From an uncultured Dyadobacter sp. (lineage in GTDB: Bacteria; Bacteroidota; Bacteroidia; Cytophagales; Spirosomataceae): DNA of 64,000 nucleotides. Position numbers and translations under genes: made by a program. This document shows, piece after piece, positions 25,285 to 33,837 of the stretch. Location: assembly GCF_946482605.1 (NCBI RefSeq), contig NZ_CAMLSE010000005.1, forward strand, positions 248,001 through 312,000, in the 5' to 3' direction. The notes under the pieces were generated by a model. That model had not been told where the DNA came from. It was given only the letters and a program-made list of their open reading frames with translations, and made no database searches. The stretch's first letter is position 1. Each line of letters starts with the position of its first letter.

Positions 25285-26520
25285 ATGAAAAACTTCATCC
25301 TGTCATTCATTATCCTGATCACTTTCGCCTCATGTGATACATCTGATGCGCCCGGAGCACGCCATCCCAACGCCCCCGAGGCACCCGAGGCTGGTGCTGC
25401 TACGCCCGTTGGCGTACCGGCTGGCGACCTTATAACGGCAAAGATCGGCCCGGCCGGCGGTATCATCGAGTCGGCCGACAAGCGGATCAGGATTGCCATT
25501 CCGGCTAATGCGCTTTCCGTCGAACAGCAGATTTCCGTGCAGCCGGTCAGTAACCAATGTCCCGCAGGCACGGGCAGTGCTTTCCGCCTCTTGCCGCATG
25601 GCATTCAGTTTGCCAAACCCGCGTCCATCACATTCCACTATCACGACAGCGATACGAATGGGTCGGCGGCGGCCCTGCTGGGCATTGCTTACCAGGATAG
25701 CCATGGAGTGTGGCAGGCAACAGCCGTACAGAACCTGGATACGGCGGCACGCGCCGTATCCGTCGAAACCACCCATTTCAGCGACTGGGGATTGTTTCAG
25801 AAAATGTACATTTCGCCTGGGAATACTACCGTAAACCCGGGCGAAGAGGCTCATCTGGTCGTGCGCGAGGTGTATTCCGAGAAAGTGGATGTTTTGGGCG
25901 AGGTAGCCATACCGATGCCGAAAATGGTGGACGCAGTACACATCAAAAGGTGGGAACTGAGAGGTGAGGGCGTTCTCACGCATGAAAATACGAAAGGGGA
26001 TTATTATGCGCCTTCCCATACACCGGCCATCAATCCGGCGGTGGTAACTGTGCACTTAAACAAGTCGGTTGTCGTAAATGGTTCTCCCTTTAAAGACTTG
26101 CGCCTGGTCAGCACTATTTTGGTAGCACCGGAGGGTATCACGGTTAAAATCGGTAACGGCTCGTGGCGAACTTACGCCGGCGGGGCGGTGATCAACCCCA
26201 CCAAAAACATCGTCGCCGGCAAGGAAGGCACCCTGAATATTTCCGTCGGCTGGGTGGGTAGCCCTACTGGCACATTCAGGTGGACGAAAGGACTCGACGT
26301 AAATTTCAGTATCGTCAACGGGCGTGTAATACACCAGCATTTGTACGGCCGTGAACCTCTCGTCAGTAACGGCTCGCTCAACATCACTCGCGTAAATGAG
26401 GAATGGGTCGAAGGTTTCTTCACCGTGGAGCCTGCCGGATGGATAGACGCTACCACGCCCCCCATTAAAGAAGGGACCAATCGGGTAGAAGGGATTATCA
26501 GAGTGAAAAGGTTAAAATAG
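25285..26520 (+). CDS. Lipoprotein with a ZU5-like domain
   Basis: 411-residue surface or periplasmic lipoprotein. ATG 25285 gives MKNFILSFIILITFASC with Cys17 as lipidation site; the longer frame from 25162 overlaps the MBOAT gene and is discounted. After a Pro/Ala-rich linker, KIGPAGGIIESADKRIRIAI and the following residues, up to FAKPASITFHYHD (about 55-120), match the ZU5 pattern 'GGxxxxxxGxxIxIPxGALxxxxxIxxxxV', common in Bacteroidota surface proteins. The remaining 280 residues are beta-rich and unrecognised. As the last gene of the acetylation cassette it may bind or organise the modified polymer; that is inference. Confidence 0.75.
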   Translation: MKNFILSFIILITFASCDTSDAPGARHPNAPEAPEAGAATPVGVPAGDLITAKIGPAGGIIESADKRIRIAIPANALSVEQQISVQPVSNQCPAGTGSAFRLLPHGIQFAKPASITFHYHDSDTNGSAAALLGIAYQDSHGVWQATAVQNLDTAARAVSVETTHFSDWGLFQKMYISPGNTTVNPGEEAHLVVREVYSEKVDVLGEVAIPMPKMVDAVHIKRWELRGEGVLTHENTKGDYYAPSHTPAINPAVVTVHLNKSVVVNGSPFKDLRLVSTILVAPEGITVKIGNGSWRTYAGGAVINPTKNIVAGKEGTLNISVGWVGSPTGTFRWTKGLDVNFSIVNGRVIHQHLYGREPLVSNGSLNITRVNEEWVEGFFTVEPAGWIDATTPPIKEGTNRVEGIIRVKRLK

Positions 26521-26594
26521 CCTAATAACAATCTTAGATGACTATGAACGCTTTTCGATCAGCGGAGGCATTTGAACCTGAGGTAAATATGAAA

Positions 26595-27638
26595 TCAGGA
26601 GATGGAGGGTATTTGATAAAGTACACGCCTCAGCAATTCCGCCGCTGCTTCCGGTGTAATGTCCCGTTGTGGATTTGCGAGCAATTCATAGCCCACCATA
26701 AATTTCTTTACCGATGCGGAACGCAACAGCGGCGGATAAAAATGCATATGAAAATGCCAGAAAGGGTAAATACCATCCGTAGGCGACTGGTGAATGCCTG
26801 ACGAATAGGGAAACGAAACATTGAACACTTTGTCGTAAAGCGCCGTAGTAACTTGCAGAATTCCTGCGAAATCGTCTTTCTCTGATTCGGACATCTCAGC
26901 CAGGCTTCCGAAATGCCGCTTGCTGACAATCATCGTTTCAAATGGCCAGACCGCCCAGAAAGGCACCAGCAATGCGAAGCCGGCATTTTCGGCTACAATG
27001 CGGGTTCGGAGCCGGGTTTCAGTGGTCAGGTAGTCGGCCAGCAGGCTGCGGCGATGTTTTTCGAAATACAATTTCTGAGAATGCGTTTCCTTGGCCGGCT
27101 CGGCAGGCACCGAGCTCTGCGCCCATATCTGCCCGTGCGGGTGGGCATTGCTGCAACCCATGATCGCGCCTTTGTTTTCGAAAATCTGCACGTAACGTAT
27201 AAAATCCAGCGCGCCGAGTTGCAGGTATTCATTTTGCCAAACGTCCACCACGCGGCGGATCTGCTCCACGCTCATATCGGCAAGCGTCTGATCGTGGCGG
27301 GGCGAGAAGCAGATCACCTTGCAGATTCCCTGCTCGGCCTCTGCCTGCAAAAGGTCACCATCCTCGAAGCGCCCAGCCGGTGTGCCCCGCTGCAAAGCCG
27401 CGAAATCGTTTTGAAATACAAAAACATCCCCGTAACCCGGGTTACGCTCCTCGCCAAACCGCTTGTTGCCCGGACAGAGATAGCATTCGGGATCGTATTC
27501 GGGCTTTTCAATCACAGGCGGTTCTTCCTCGTGGCCCTGCCAGGGCCGTTTTGCACGGTGCGGGGAAACGAGCACGCGCTCGCCGGTCAGCGGGTTATAG
27601 CGCAGATGCGGATGCTCTGCGAGATCGAATGTAGACAT
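26595..27638 (-). CDS. galT: UDP-glucose--hexose-1-phosphate uridylyltransferase
   Basis: Second Leloir-pathway enzyme: transfers UMP from UDP-glucose to galactose-1-phosphate. The active-site motif is SNAHPHGQIWA (about residues 162-172), the His-x-His-type nucleophile site. Other conserved blocks are YNPLTGERVLVSPHRAKRPW near the N-terminus, CYLCPGNKR (zinc-site region) and FHMHFYPPLLR near the C-terminus. ATG 27638 (MSTFDLAEHP) is chosen because it starts just 13 bases after the galK stop; the longer frame from 27758 would run into galK. At 347 residues the length is normal. It is the last gene of the symporter-DUF5107-galK-galT operon. Confidence 0.95.
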   Translation of the reverse strand: MSTFDLAEHPHLRYNPLTGERVLVSPHRAKRPWQGHEEEPPVIEKPEYDPECYLCPGNKRFGEERNPGYGDVFVFQNDFAALQRGTPAGRFEDGDLLQAEAEQGICKVICFSPRHDQTLADMSVEQIRRVVDVWQNEYLQLGALDFIRYVQIFENKGAIMGCSNAHPHGQIWAQSSVPAEPAKETHSQKLYFEKHRRSLLADYLTTETRLRTRIVAENAGFALLVPFWAVWPFETMIVSKRHFGSLAEMSESEKDDFAGILQVTTALYDKVFNVSFPYSSGIHQSPTDGIYPFWHFHMHFYPPLLRSASVKKFMVGYELLANPQRDITPEAAAELLRRVLYQIPSIS

Positions 27639-27651
27639 GAGATCAGAATTT

Positions 27652-28803
27652 TTACGAAGCCGCTTTGCCGCAGCCATCGACGATTTTGATGGGATACACT
27701 TCCAGCGCAACGCCAAAAGCATTGAAATAAGCAATGGAAAGGTCACGAACGAGCGCATCGACGCCCGCCGTTTCGACCAGGTTAAGCGTGCAGCCGCCGA
27801 AGCCGCCGCCCATTATCCGCGCCCCCAGCACTTCCGGCCGGGCCATGGTCTGGTCCACCAGCAAATCCAGTTCTGCGCAGCTGACGGCATACAGGTCGCG
27901 GAGGCCAGCATGCGTATCGTACATAAGCTGGCCGAAGCGCGGCAAGTCGTTGCTTTCCAGCGCGGCAGTGGCCTGCTCCACCCGGTCGTTTTCCTGCACC
28001 ACGTAAGTGAGCCTTTTGGCTACATTTTCAGGTAATTGTGGAGCAAAATCGGCCAGGATCGCCGGGGTAACGTCACGCAAACTTGCTATGGCGGGATCCC
28101 CGAGCCGGATAGCGGCCAGGCCCTGCTCGCATTCATTCCGGCGCGTATTATACTCGCTGGATGCCAGCGAGTGCTTCACACCCGTGTTGCAAAGCAGCAG
28201 CGTGTGGCGGGTAAGGTCAATCGGAAAATAGGCGAACTCCATCGAACGGCAGTCGAGGCGGATCGCGCGCGAGGCACGTCCGTGAATGCTCGCGAACTGG
28301 TCCATGATCCCGCAATGCACGCCCGCATATTCGTGCTCCGCTTTCTGGGCGAGTAATGCGAGTTGTGTTTTGGGGATTTGAAAACCGTGCAGGTCATTAA
28401 GCGCCGTCGCAAGGCCACATTCCAGCGCCGCCGACGACGACATGCCTGCCCCCTGCGGGATATTCCCGCCGAATACGAGATCAAAACCCGTCAATGGATA
28501 ACCCGCAGCGACAAACTGCGCCACCACGCCACGGAGGTAGTTAGGCCAGGATTTGGGTGATTTCTGCACGTTGGAAACCTGGAATTGGTCTTCTTCCTGC
28601 AAATCCATTGCGTAAATCCGGCACAAGTCGCCATCATTACGCCGGATTGCGAACCAGATTTCGCGGTCCACAGCGGCGGGCAATACAAAACCGCCGTTGT
28701 AGTCGGTATGCTCGCCCAGCAGGTTGATCCTGCCCGGCGCGCGATAGAGCGCAGCTTCGCCACCATACAGATGCCGAAACTGCTGTAATACTGATTGTTG
28801 CAT
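27652..28803 (-). CDS. galK: Galactokinase
   Basis: Phosphorylates alpha-D-galactose at C1 with ATP; cytoplasmic GHMP kinase. All three family motifs are present: the galactokinase signature GRINLLGEHTDYNGGFVLP (about 24-42), the ATP loop PQGAGMSSSAALECG (about 116-130) and GGGFGGCTLNLV near residue 335. At 383 residues it is typical. Its gene is 32 bases after the DUF5107-TPR gene and 13 bases before galT. The operon also holds a sugar symporter, so imported galactose can be phosphorylated and converted. galE and a classical galM are not in the window. Confidence 0.97.
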   Translation of the reverse strand: MQQSVLQQFRHLYGGEAALYRAPGRINLLGEHTDYNGGFVLPAAVDREIWFAIRRNDGDLCRIYAMDLQEEDQFQVSNVQKSPKSWPNYLRGVVAQFVAAGYPLTGFDLVFGGNIPQGAGMSSSAALECGLATALNDLHGFQIPKTQLALLAQKAEHEYAGVHCGIMDQFASIHGRASRAIRLDCRSMEFAYFPIDLTRHTLLLCNTGVKHSLASSEYNTRRNECEQGLAAIRLGDPAIASLRDVTPAILADFAPQLPENVAKRLTYVVQENDRVEQATAALESNDLPRFGQLMYDTHAGLRDLYAVSCAELDLLVDQTMARPEVLGARIMGGGFGGCTLNLVETAGVDALVRDLSIAYFNAFGVALEVYPIKIVDGCGKAAS

Positions 28804-28835
28804 TTCAAAAAGTACCCGGCCATGACCGGGAGGAT

Positions 28836-31800
28836 TTACGCGGTAAGATTGTTTTTAACCAGTTCCAAATGGAGCCTAGCGCCCTGATGCGCAGCGTCGA
28901 GTGCGAGAATTTGTGCAAACAACTGCTGCGAACCGGCATAATTCTCCATGCCCAACTGCCCCAATGCCCGCACGTACAGGCAATGAATGCGGTTGAGCTG
29001 ATTCAAATCTGAATCGAAAATCAGCAGATGGGGAAGTGACACGGCGAAGTAATCGAGCGTCACCGAATCGTTTTCGTGCAATGCGCCGTAGGCAATGAGC
29101 TTTTCAAAAATCGCATTCGCTCTGCCGGGTTCGCCAAGCTTTTTCCAGGCAAGTCCCTGGTAAAAAATCTTGTCGGGCTGCTGGTCGTTGTAAAAAATGG
29201 CGGCCGCCGGTTCGCTGATGCCGATGGTTGCCTTTTGGAAATATGCGCGGGCATTTTCTTCCTGCCCCAAACCTTCGTAAGCGCAGCCCAGCCAGTAAAA
29301 TATGTCGTTTTCAGGCGCATCGGGCAATTTTCCTTCGCCCAGGTTGTGCGGGAACGTCTGCGCAGCTTCCAGCAAACCGATGGCTTCCCGGAAGTCGTCA
29401 TTACCGATCGCTTCCCGCGCCAGTGCGGTTAATGCAAACACATATTGCCCCGAAACTTTGCCTTCGCCTCCCTCCCACGGGTGGAATTTCCGTGCCCGGA
29501 TAAGCTCCAAAGCCTTGCCGTGTTCGCCGCTGAGGTTATGCAATGCAGCCAGTTCGAGGTACAGATCATCCCGGTGCTCTACCACTTCGCGATTTGCTTC
29601 CAGGAATGAGAGCCGCTCCTCCACCGGCTTGTTCAGTCGGAAATACAGCTGATTAACTTCCATCAATATACGCGCATCGGCCGGGTTCAGTGCAAATGCT
29701 TTTTCGAAGTATTCCAAAGCACGGTCGGCATCGTTATGCTTGTTGAAAACCGCAATGCCCAGGTTACGGAAGGCCGTCGGGAAATTCACATTTATTGCAA
29801 TGGACTGCTCCCACAATGCAATGGCCTCGCTGTACTGGCGCTTGTCGTAAAACAGGTTCCCGAGATAATACGGCGCGAAACCGTCGGACGGGTTGAGCAC
29901 AGTCGCAGAGCGCAGGGCTGCAATGTCTTCCAACCGGTTGGGAAAACAATAATCCGGCTTTTGCCTGGCTGCTTTGACGCGGTAGGAAGCTGCTTTTTCA
30001 GCCTGCTGCATTTGCTGGTAAATATGGGCAATATGGTAGAAAACCAACGGATTGCCCGAACCTGCTTGTTCCGCAAATCCAAGAAAAGCCAGCGCTTCGT
30101 GGTAAAGTCCTGCCGAGGCATAATCCAATGCGTATTCGATGTAGTTATGATCCGCATTGCGGGCTAGCTTTCGCAGGTTTGCCAAATGCTCCGCCGCATT
30201 CGCCGCTTCCATTTGACCTAACTCATACAGCGCACCCAGATTAAAACCATCGCGCCGCAACGCTTCTTTGCACACGAGCACCGCTTCTTCCAAACGGCCC
30301 AACTTGCGCAAAACGGCCGATTTCAGCACATAAGCCTTGCTGCTTTTCGCATTCCGGTCGAGAGAGAAATTGATATGCTCCAAAGCCTGCACGAAGTCCC
30401 TGCGCTGCACGTCGATCTGCGCCAATGCGAGGTATGCCGCATCCTGCCAGGCCGACGACCAGGCAGCTTTGTAAAATGCACCGTAAGCCTCGTCATGCTT
30501 CTCCTGAAATGCCAGGCTCAGCCCCAGATTGAAATACGGCTCGCCGTCATAAGGGTTGGGATTGCGGCTGATGGACGTTTCCACAGCCTTTCGGAAATAG
30601 CCTTCCGCTATCGCAAACTGCCCGCGGCGGAGGTACCAGGCGCCCAGCGCATTGTTATTGCGAATATCTTTCGGATCGCGGCGCAATGCCTCCTCGTAGT
30701 AAGGCACCGGGCTGTATGTGGCGTGACGGTACTGTTCCAAATGCTGCCCGATCAAAAATAGCTGCTCGTTGTTTTCCACATCCGCCGGAAGCGCCGGGGC
30801 CTGCGCCGCGCTCGGCAACTCATTCATACGGTTTCGCGACGGATCATAGCGCAGCAGCTCTTTGCCGGCCGCATTGTTAATGATCAGCGCCAGCGATTCG
30901 GGGTGCTTAATGTCGTCGAGAGATAGGGTGTGTTCAAAAATCTGCTCGGGCGTAATATCGACGCGGGTTTCGAACAAAAGCTGCTCGCCATGCTGCAAAG
31001 CAACGGTCAGTTGCTGCTGCGCGGAAGTGACCAGCACCTGTATTTTCGCGGCGTCGGCAGAGGTTTCGAGGTTGATCAAAATGTCTTTGGTCGCATTCTT
31101 CACCACGCCCAGCTCGTGGTAAGGCAGGAAATATTGGGTAAACGACTTCTCCTCGTTCGGCATCAGCCAGGTGAAATCGGGCTGGTTATCGGTGAACATG
31201 CCGGTCATGAGCTCGATGTACGGGCCGTCCTCGTCGGTGAGGTTGCGGTCCCAGGCCTGGCCGAAATCGCCATGGCCCCACGTCCATTGCTTCTTGCCGG
31301 GCGACACGTGGTGGTTGGCTACGTGCAACAGCCCGCCTTTAGAATCATGCTCATAGCCGCCCACAAAGTCGTAATCCGAGTTAATAGCCATGTAGGACGT
31401 CGGCACGGGAATGTTTTTGTAGCACGAAATGTCCGTCCCGGGCGAGTAATCCACTTTATAGTAAGTGCCGGTAGCGATCGGGAAGCTGGACACGTCCCTT
31501 TTTCCATGATCAAAAACCGCATTCACATCCGACGGAAACACCGATTGATAATCCTCATTCACCTTCACCGCCGGGTTTGCCCACCACAGGAAAGTTTGCG
31601 GTAAGGACGTCCGGTTATATAGCTGCGCTTTGATTTCCAGGTAAGCGCGGTCGGGATAGAGCGTAAAGCCAGCCATTCCCTTGGTATGGAACATTTTTTC
31701 AATCTCATTCACCCACACCGTTTTGCTGCCGTCTGCATTCTCTTCGATGCGGTAATCCACGTTTTCGAAAGTAGACGGCCGGTGGTGCTGCGGCCAGTTG

Positions 31801-32150
31801 AATTCGATGCCGCCCGAGATCCAGGGACCGGTGAGCCCAACCAGCGCGGGTTTGATCACCTGGTTGTAATACACAAAATGCCGCTGCCTGAGCTTGTCGT
31901 AAGCCAGCTGCACACGCCCGCCGATCTCGGGCAGAATCATGATTTTCAGGTATTTGTTTTCCAGAAACAACCCGGTATATTCCTTGTCGATGCGCGTATC
32001 GAATATCTTTTCGATGACCGGGTTGGGGTACACGACCCCACTGCTGCCCTGGTACACCCGCTTCTCGAAAAACATGGGATTGCGCTCGCGTTCACCCACT
32101 TCGTAGGTGGGAATCGTCACTTTCGATTCCCAGATTTCCACATGGTTCAT
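28836..32150 (-). CDS. DUF5107 domain fused to a long TPR array
   Basis: 1104-residue protein without a signal peptide, so probably cytoplasmic. The N-terminal 400 residues form a DUF5107 domain, whose fold resembles galactose-mutarotase/carbohydrate-binding beta-sandwiches (FLENKYLKIMILPEIGGRVQ, TLYPDRAYLEIKAQLYNRT, QTFLWWANPAVKVNEDYQ). From about residue 460 on come some fifteen tetratricopeptide-type helix pairs, for example DRALEYFEKAFALNPADARI and NARAYFQKATIGIS. Function is not established. Its place between the sugar symporter (19 bases) and galK (32 bases) suggests a role in galactose handling, perhaps as a mutarotase-like enzyme in place of the missing galM, with TPRs for assembly. 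That role is inference. Confidence 0.88.
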   Translation of the reverse strand: MNHVEIWESKVTIPTYEVGERERNPMFFEKRVYQGSSGVVYPNPVIEKIFDTRIDKEYTGLFLENKYLKIMILPEIGGRVQLAYDKLRQRHFVYYNQVIKPALVGLTGPWISGGIEFNWPQHHRPSTFENVDYRIEENADGSKTVWVNEIEKMFHTKGMAGFTLYPDRAYLEIKAQLYNRTSLPQTFLWWANPAVKVNEDYQSVFPSDVNAVFDHGKRDVSSFPIATGTYYKVDYSPGTDISCYKNIPVPTSYMAINSDYDFVGGYEHDSKGGLLHVANHHVSPGKKQWTWGHGDFGQAWDRNLTDEDGPYIELMTGMFTDNQPDFTWLMPNEEKSFTQYFLPYHELGVVKNATKDILINLETSADAAKIQVLVTSAQQQLTVALQHGEQLLFETRVDITPEQIFEHTLSLDDIKHPESLALIINNAAGKELLRYDPSRNRMNELPSAAQAPALPADVENNEQLFLIGQHLEQYRHATYSPVPYYEEALRRDPKDIRNNNALGAWYLRRGQFAIAEGYFRKAVETSISRNPNPYDGEPYFNLGLSLAFQEKHDEAYGAFYKAAWSSAWQDAAYLALAQIDVQRRDFVQALEHINFSLDRNAKSSKAYVLKSAVLRKLGRLEEAVLVCKEALRRDGFNLGALYELGQMEAANAAEHLANLRKLARNADHNYIEYALDYASAGLYHEALAFLGFAEQAGSGNPLVFYHIAHIYQQMQQAEKAASYRVKAARQKPDYCFPNRLEDIAALRSATVLNPSDGFAPYYLGNLFYDKRQYSEAIALWEQSIAINVNFPTAFRNLGIAVFNKHNDADRALEYFEKAFALNPADARILMEVNQLYFRLNKPVEERLSFLEANREVVEHRDDLYLELAALHNLSGEHGKALELIRARKFHPWEGGEGKVSGQYVFALTALAREAIGNDDFREAIGLLEAAQTFPHNLGEGKLPDAPENDIFYWLGCAYEGLGQEENARAYFQKATIGISEPAAAIFYNDQQPDKIFYQGLAWKKLGEPGRANAIFEKLIAYGALHENDSVTLDYFAVSLPHLLIFDSDLNQLNRIHCLYVRALGQLGMENYAGSQQLFAQILALDAAHQGARLHLELVKNNLTA

Positions 32151-32169
32151 GTAATGCTGTATTTAAAAA

Positions 32170-33528
32170 TTAATGTCTGATGTACGATTCTTCGAGGTTT
32201 TCGAGGGTGCGGCCTTTCGTCTCGGTGACGCGGGTTTTGATGAACAAAAATCCCGCAAAGCAGATGGCCGCATACAGGTAGAATGGGCCGTAGGTGCCCA
32301 GCCATTTGGCCAGGACAGGGAAGGTAAAAACGAGGATAAAGTAGGCAATCCAGAGCGAGACCGTCGCGATGGATGTGGCTACGCCGCGGATATGGTTGGG
32401 GAAAATCTCCGTAATGAGTACCCACGTCACCGGCGCCAGCGAGGTCGCATACATCGCGATCGAGATCAGCACCAGGGCCGACACCACCACCGGCGCAGCG
32501 CCGTTTTGCAGCACAAATGCCAGTGCAATGTAGGCAATCGACAAGCCCAGCGAGCCGATGAGCATCAGCGGACGGCGGCCCAGTTTATCCACCTGCCACA
32601 TCGCTACCAGCGTGAAAACCAAATTTACCACGCCGATCGCCACCGTTTCCAGCAGCTGCCGGTCGAGGTCGGCGCCGATGGATTCGAAAATGGTGGAGGT
32701 GTAATTAAACACCACATTAATGCCGCACAGCTGCTGGAACACCGCCAGGATTACCCCGACGGCCAGCGCAGGCCGCACCGATTTTTGAAATACATCTGAA
32801 AAAGAGGCCTTAGGAGCCGCAGTGATTGTTTTCTGGATCGCCGACTCGGTGCTTTCCACAAACTGCGCATTGCCGATTTTACCTAAAATCTTCCGCGCCT
32901 TCTCGGTTTGCCCGGCCATAATGAGCCAGCGCGGGCTTTCGGGCAGCCATATCACACCCACCAGGAACAAAACTGCCGGCACCGCGCCCAGACCGAACAT
33001 CCACCGCCATGCATCGGGGCCATTGTCGGCGAGCAGGTAGTTTACCAGGTTGGTAATCAGTATTCCAAAAACAATGGTCAGCTGGTTGATGGACACATTG
33101 CGCCCCCGCATTTCGGCAGGCGACACTTCGGCGATGTACATAGGACTCAGCATGGAAGCCATCCCCACACCAATACCCGCCGCAAAGCGCATGGCCACAA
33201 AAACGGCCAAAGAACCGGATAATGCCATGCCGATGGACGACAATGCGAATATCGCCGCGGCCACGATGAGCCCAAATTTGCGGCCGTAATCGTCGGAGAT
33301 CTTGCCCGCAAACACGCAGCCGACAATGCAGCCGAGCGCCAGCGAGCCGGTGAGAAAGCCTTCCCACCAAACATCGAGTTGAAATTCGGTGCGTAAAAAC
33401 GGCAATGCGCCGGAGATGACGGCGAAGTCGAAACCGAAAAGGTAGCCGCCCAATGCGGAAATGAGTGCGATGCCGATGATGTAGCCGCTGTTGTAGCCGG
33501 TCTGTGGCGGGCTTTGCGCTGCTTTCAT
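32170..33528 (-). CDS. Sugar-porter MFS transporter (galactose/xylose:H+ symporter type)
   Basis: Inner-membrane proton-coupled monosaccharide importer with 452 residues and twelve predicted helices. Sugar-porter signatures are present: GYLFGFDFAVISGALPFL in helix 1, DDYGRKFG between helices 2 and 3, LPESPRWLIMAGQ after helix 6, a QQLCGINVVFNYTS motif in helix 7, and ETKGRTLENLEE at the C-terminus. It is the first gene of the operon with the DUF5107-TPR protein, galK and galT, and diverges from the SusC/SusD/GH30 operon across 309 bases. Galactose is the likely substrate on that basis. Confidence 0.92.
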   Translation of the reverse strand: MKAAQSPPQTGYNSGYIIGIALISALGGYLFGFDFAVISGALPFLRTEFQLDVWWEGFLTGSLALGCIVGCVFAGKISDDYGRKFGLIVAAAIFALSSIGMALSGSLAVFVAMRFAAGIGVGMASMLSPMYIAEVSPAEMRGRNVSINQLTIVFGILITNLVNYLLADNGPDAWRWMFGLGAVPAVLFLVGVIWLPESPRWLIMAGQTEKARKILGKIGNAQFVESTESAIQKTITAAPKASFSDVFQKSVRPALAVGVILAVFQQLCGINVVFNYTSTIFESIGADLDRQLLETVAIGVVNLVFTLVAMWQVDKLGRRPLMLIGSLGLSIAYIALAFVLQNGAAPVVVSALVLISIAMYATSLAPVTWVLITEIFPNHIRGVATSIATVSLWIAYFILVFTFPVLAKWLGTYGPFYLYAAICFAGFLFIKTRVTETKGRTLENLEESYIRH

Positions 33529-33742
33529 ATGAATGCGATTCAGGTTGTCGGGTTAGTGAATAGGAACGGCAGCCGTGAGGGCGCATTCCGATGTTGCAAA
33601 AATGGCCGTTTCCGCCAGCCGACGGAATGGATCAAACTACTAAAAGCATGTATATTCTTCTGATTTAGGCCAATCATAATTTTATCCAGCTTTTCCATAA
33701 CTATTACTATTCCCTCATAGGCTCGTCGCCCACCAATTTTGT

Positions 33743-33763
33743 ACAATTCAATTAAAGAATTGT
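33743..33763. promoter_or_regulatory. Inverted repeat in the divergent galactan promoter region
   Basis: ACAATTC (33743-33749), a 7-base spacer, GAATTGT (33757-33763): a perfect 7-bp inverted repeat in the 309-base gap between the symporter operon and the SusC operon. It could be an operator for a regulator of both, such as the nearby AraC protein. No clear -33/-7 pair could be assigned. The rest of the gap holds no gene. Confidence 0.3.
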
Positions 33764-33837
33764 CCTGCCTGTTTCCTCCCGTGCGATCGGGTGCACGCAA
33801 AATTCACATTATAACCCTAGTGATTCTTTCTAAAATT

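Noticed and set aside
26913..27689. 258-codon plus-strand frame opposite galT
   Set aside because: Antisense to galT, whose HPH active site and family blocks are intact.
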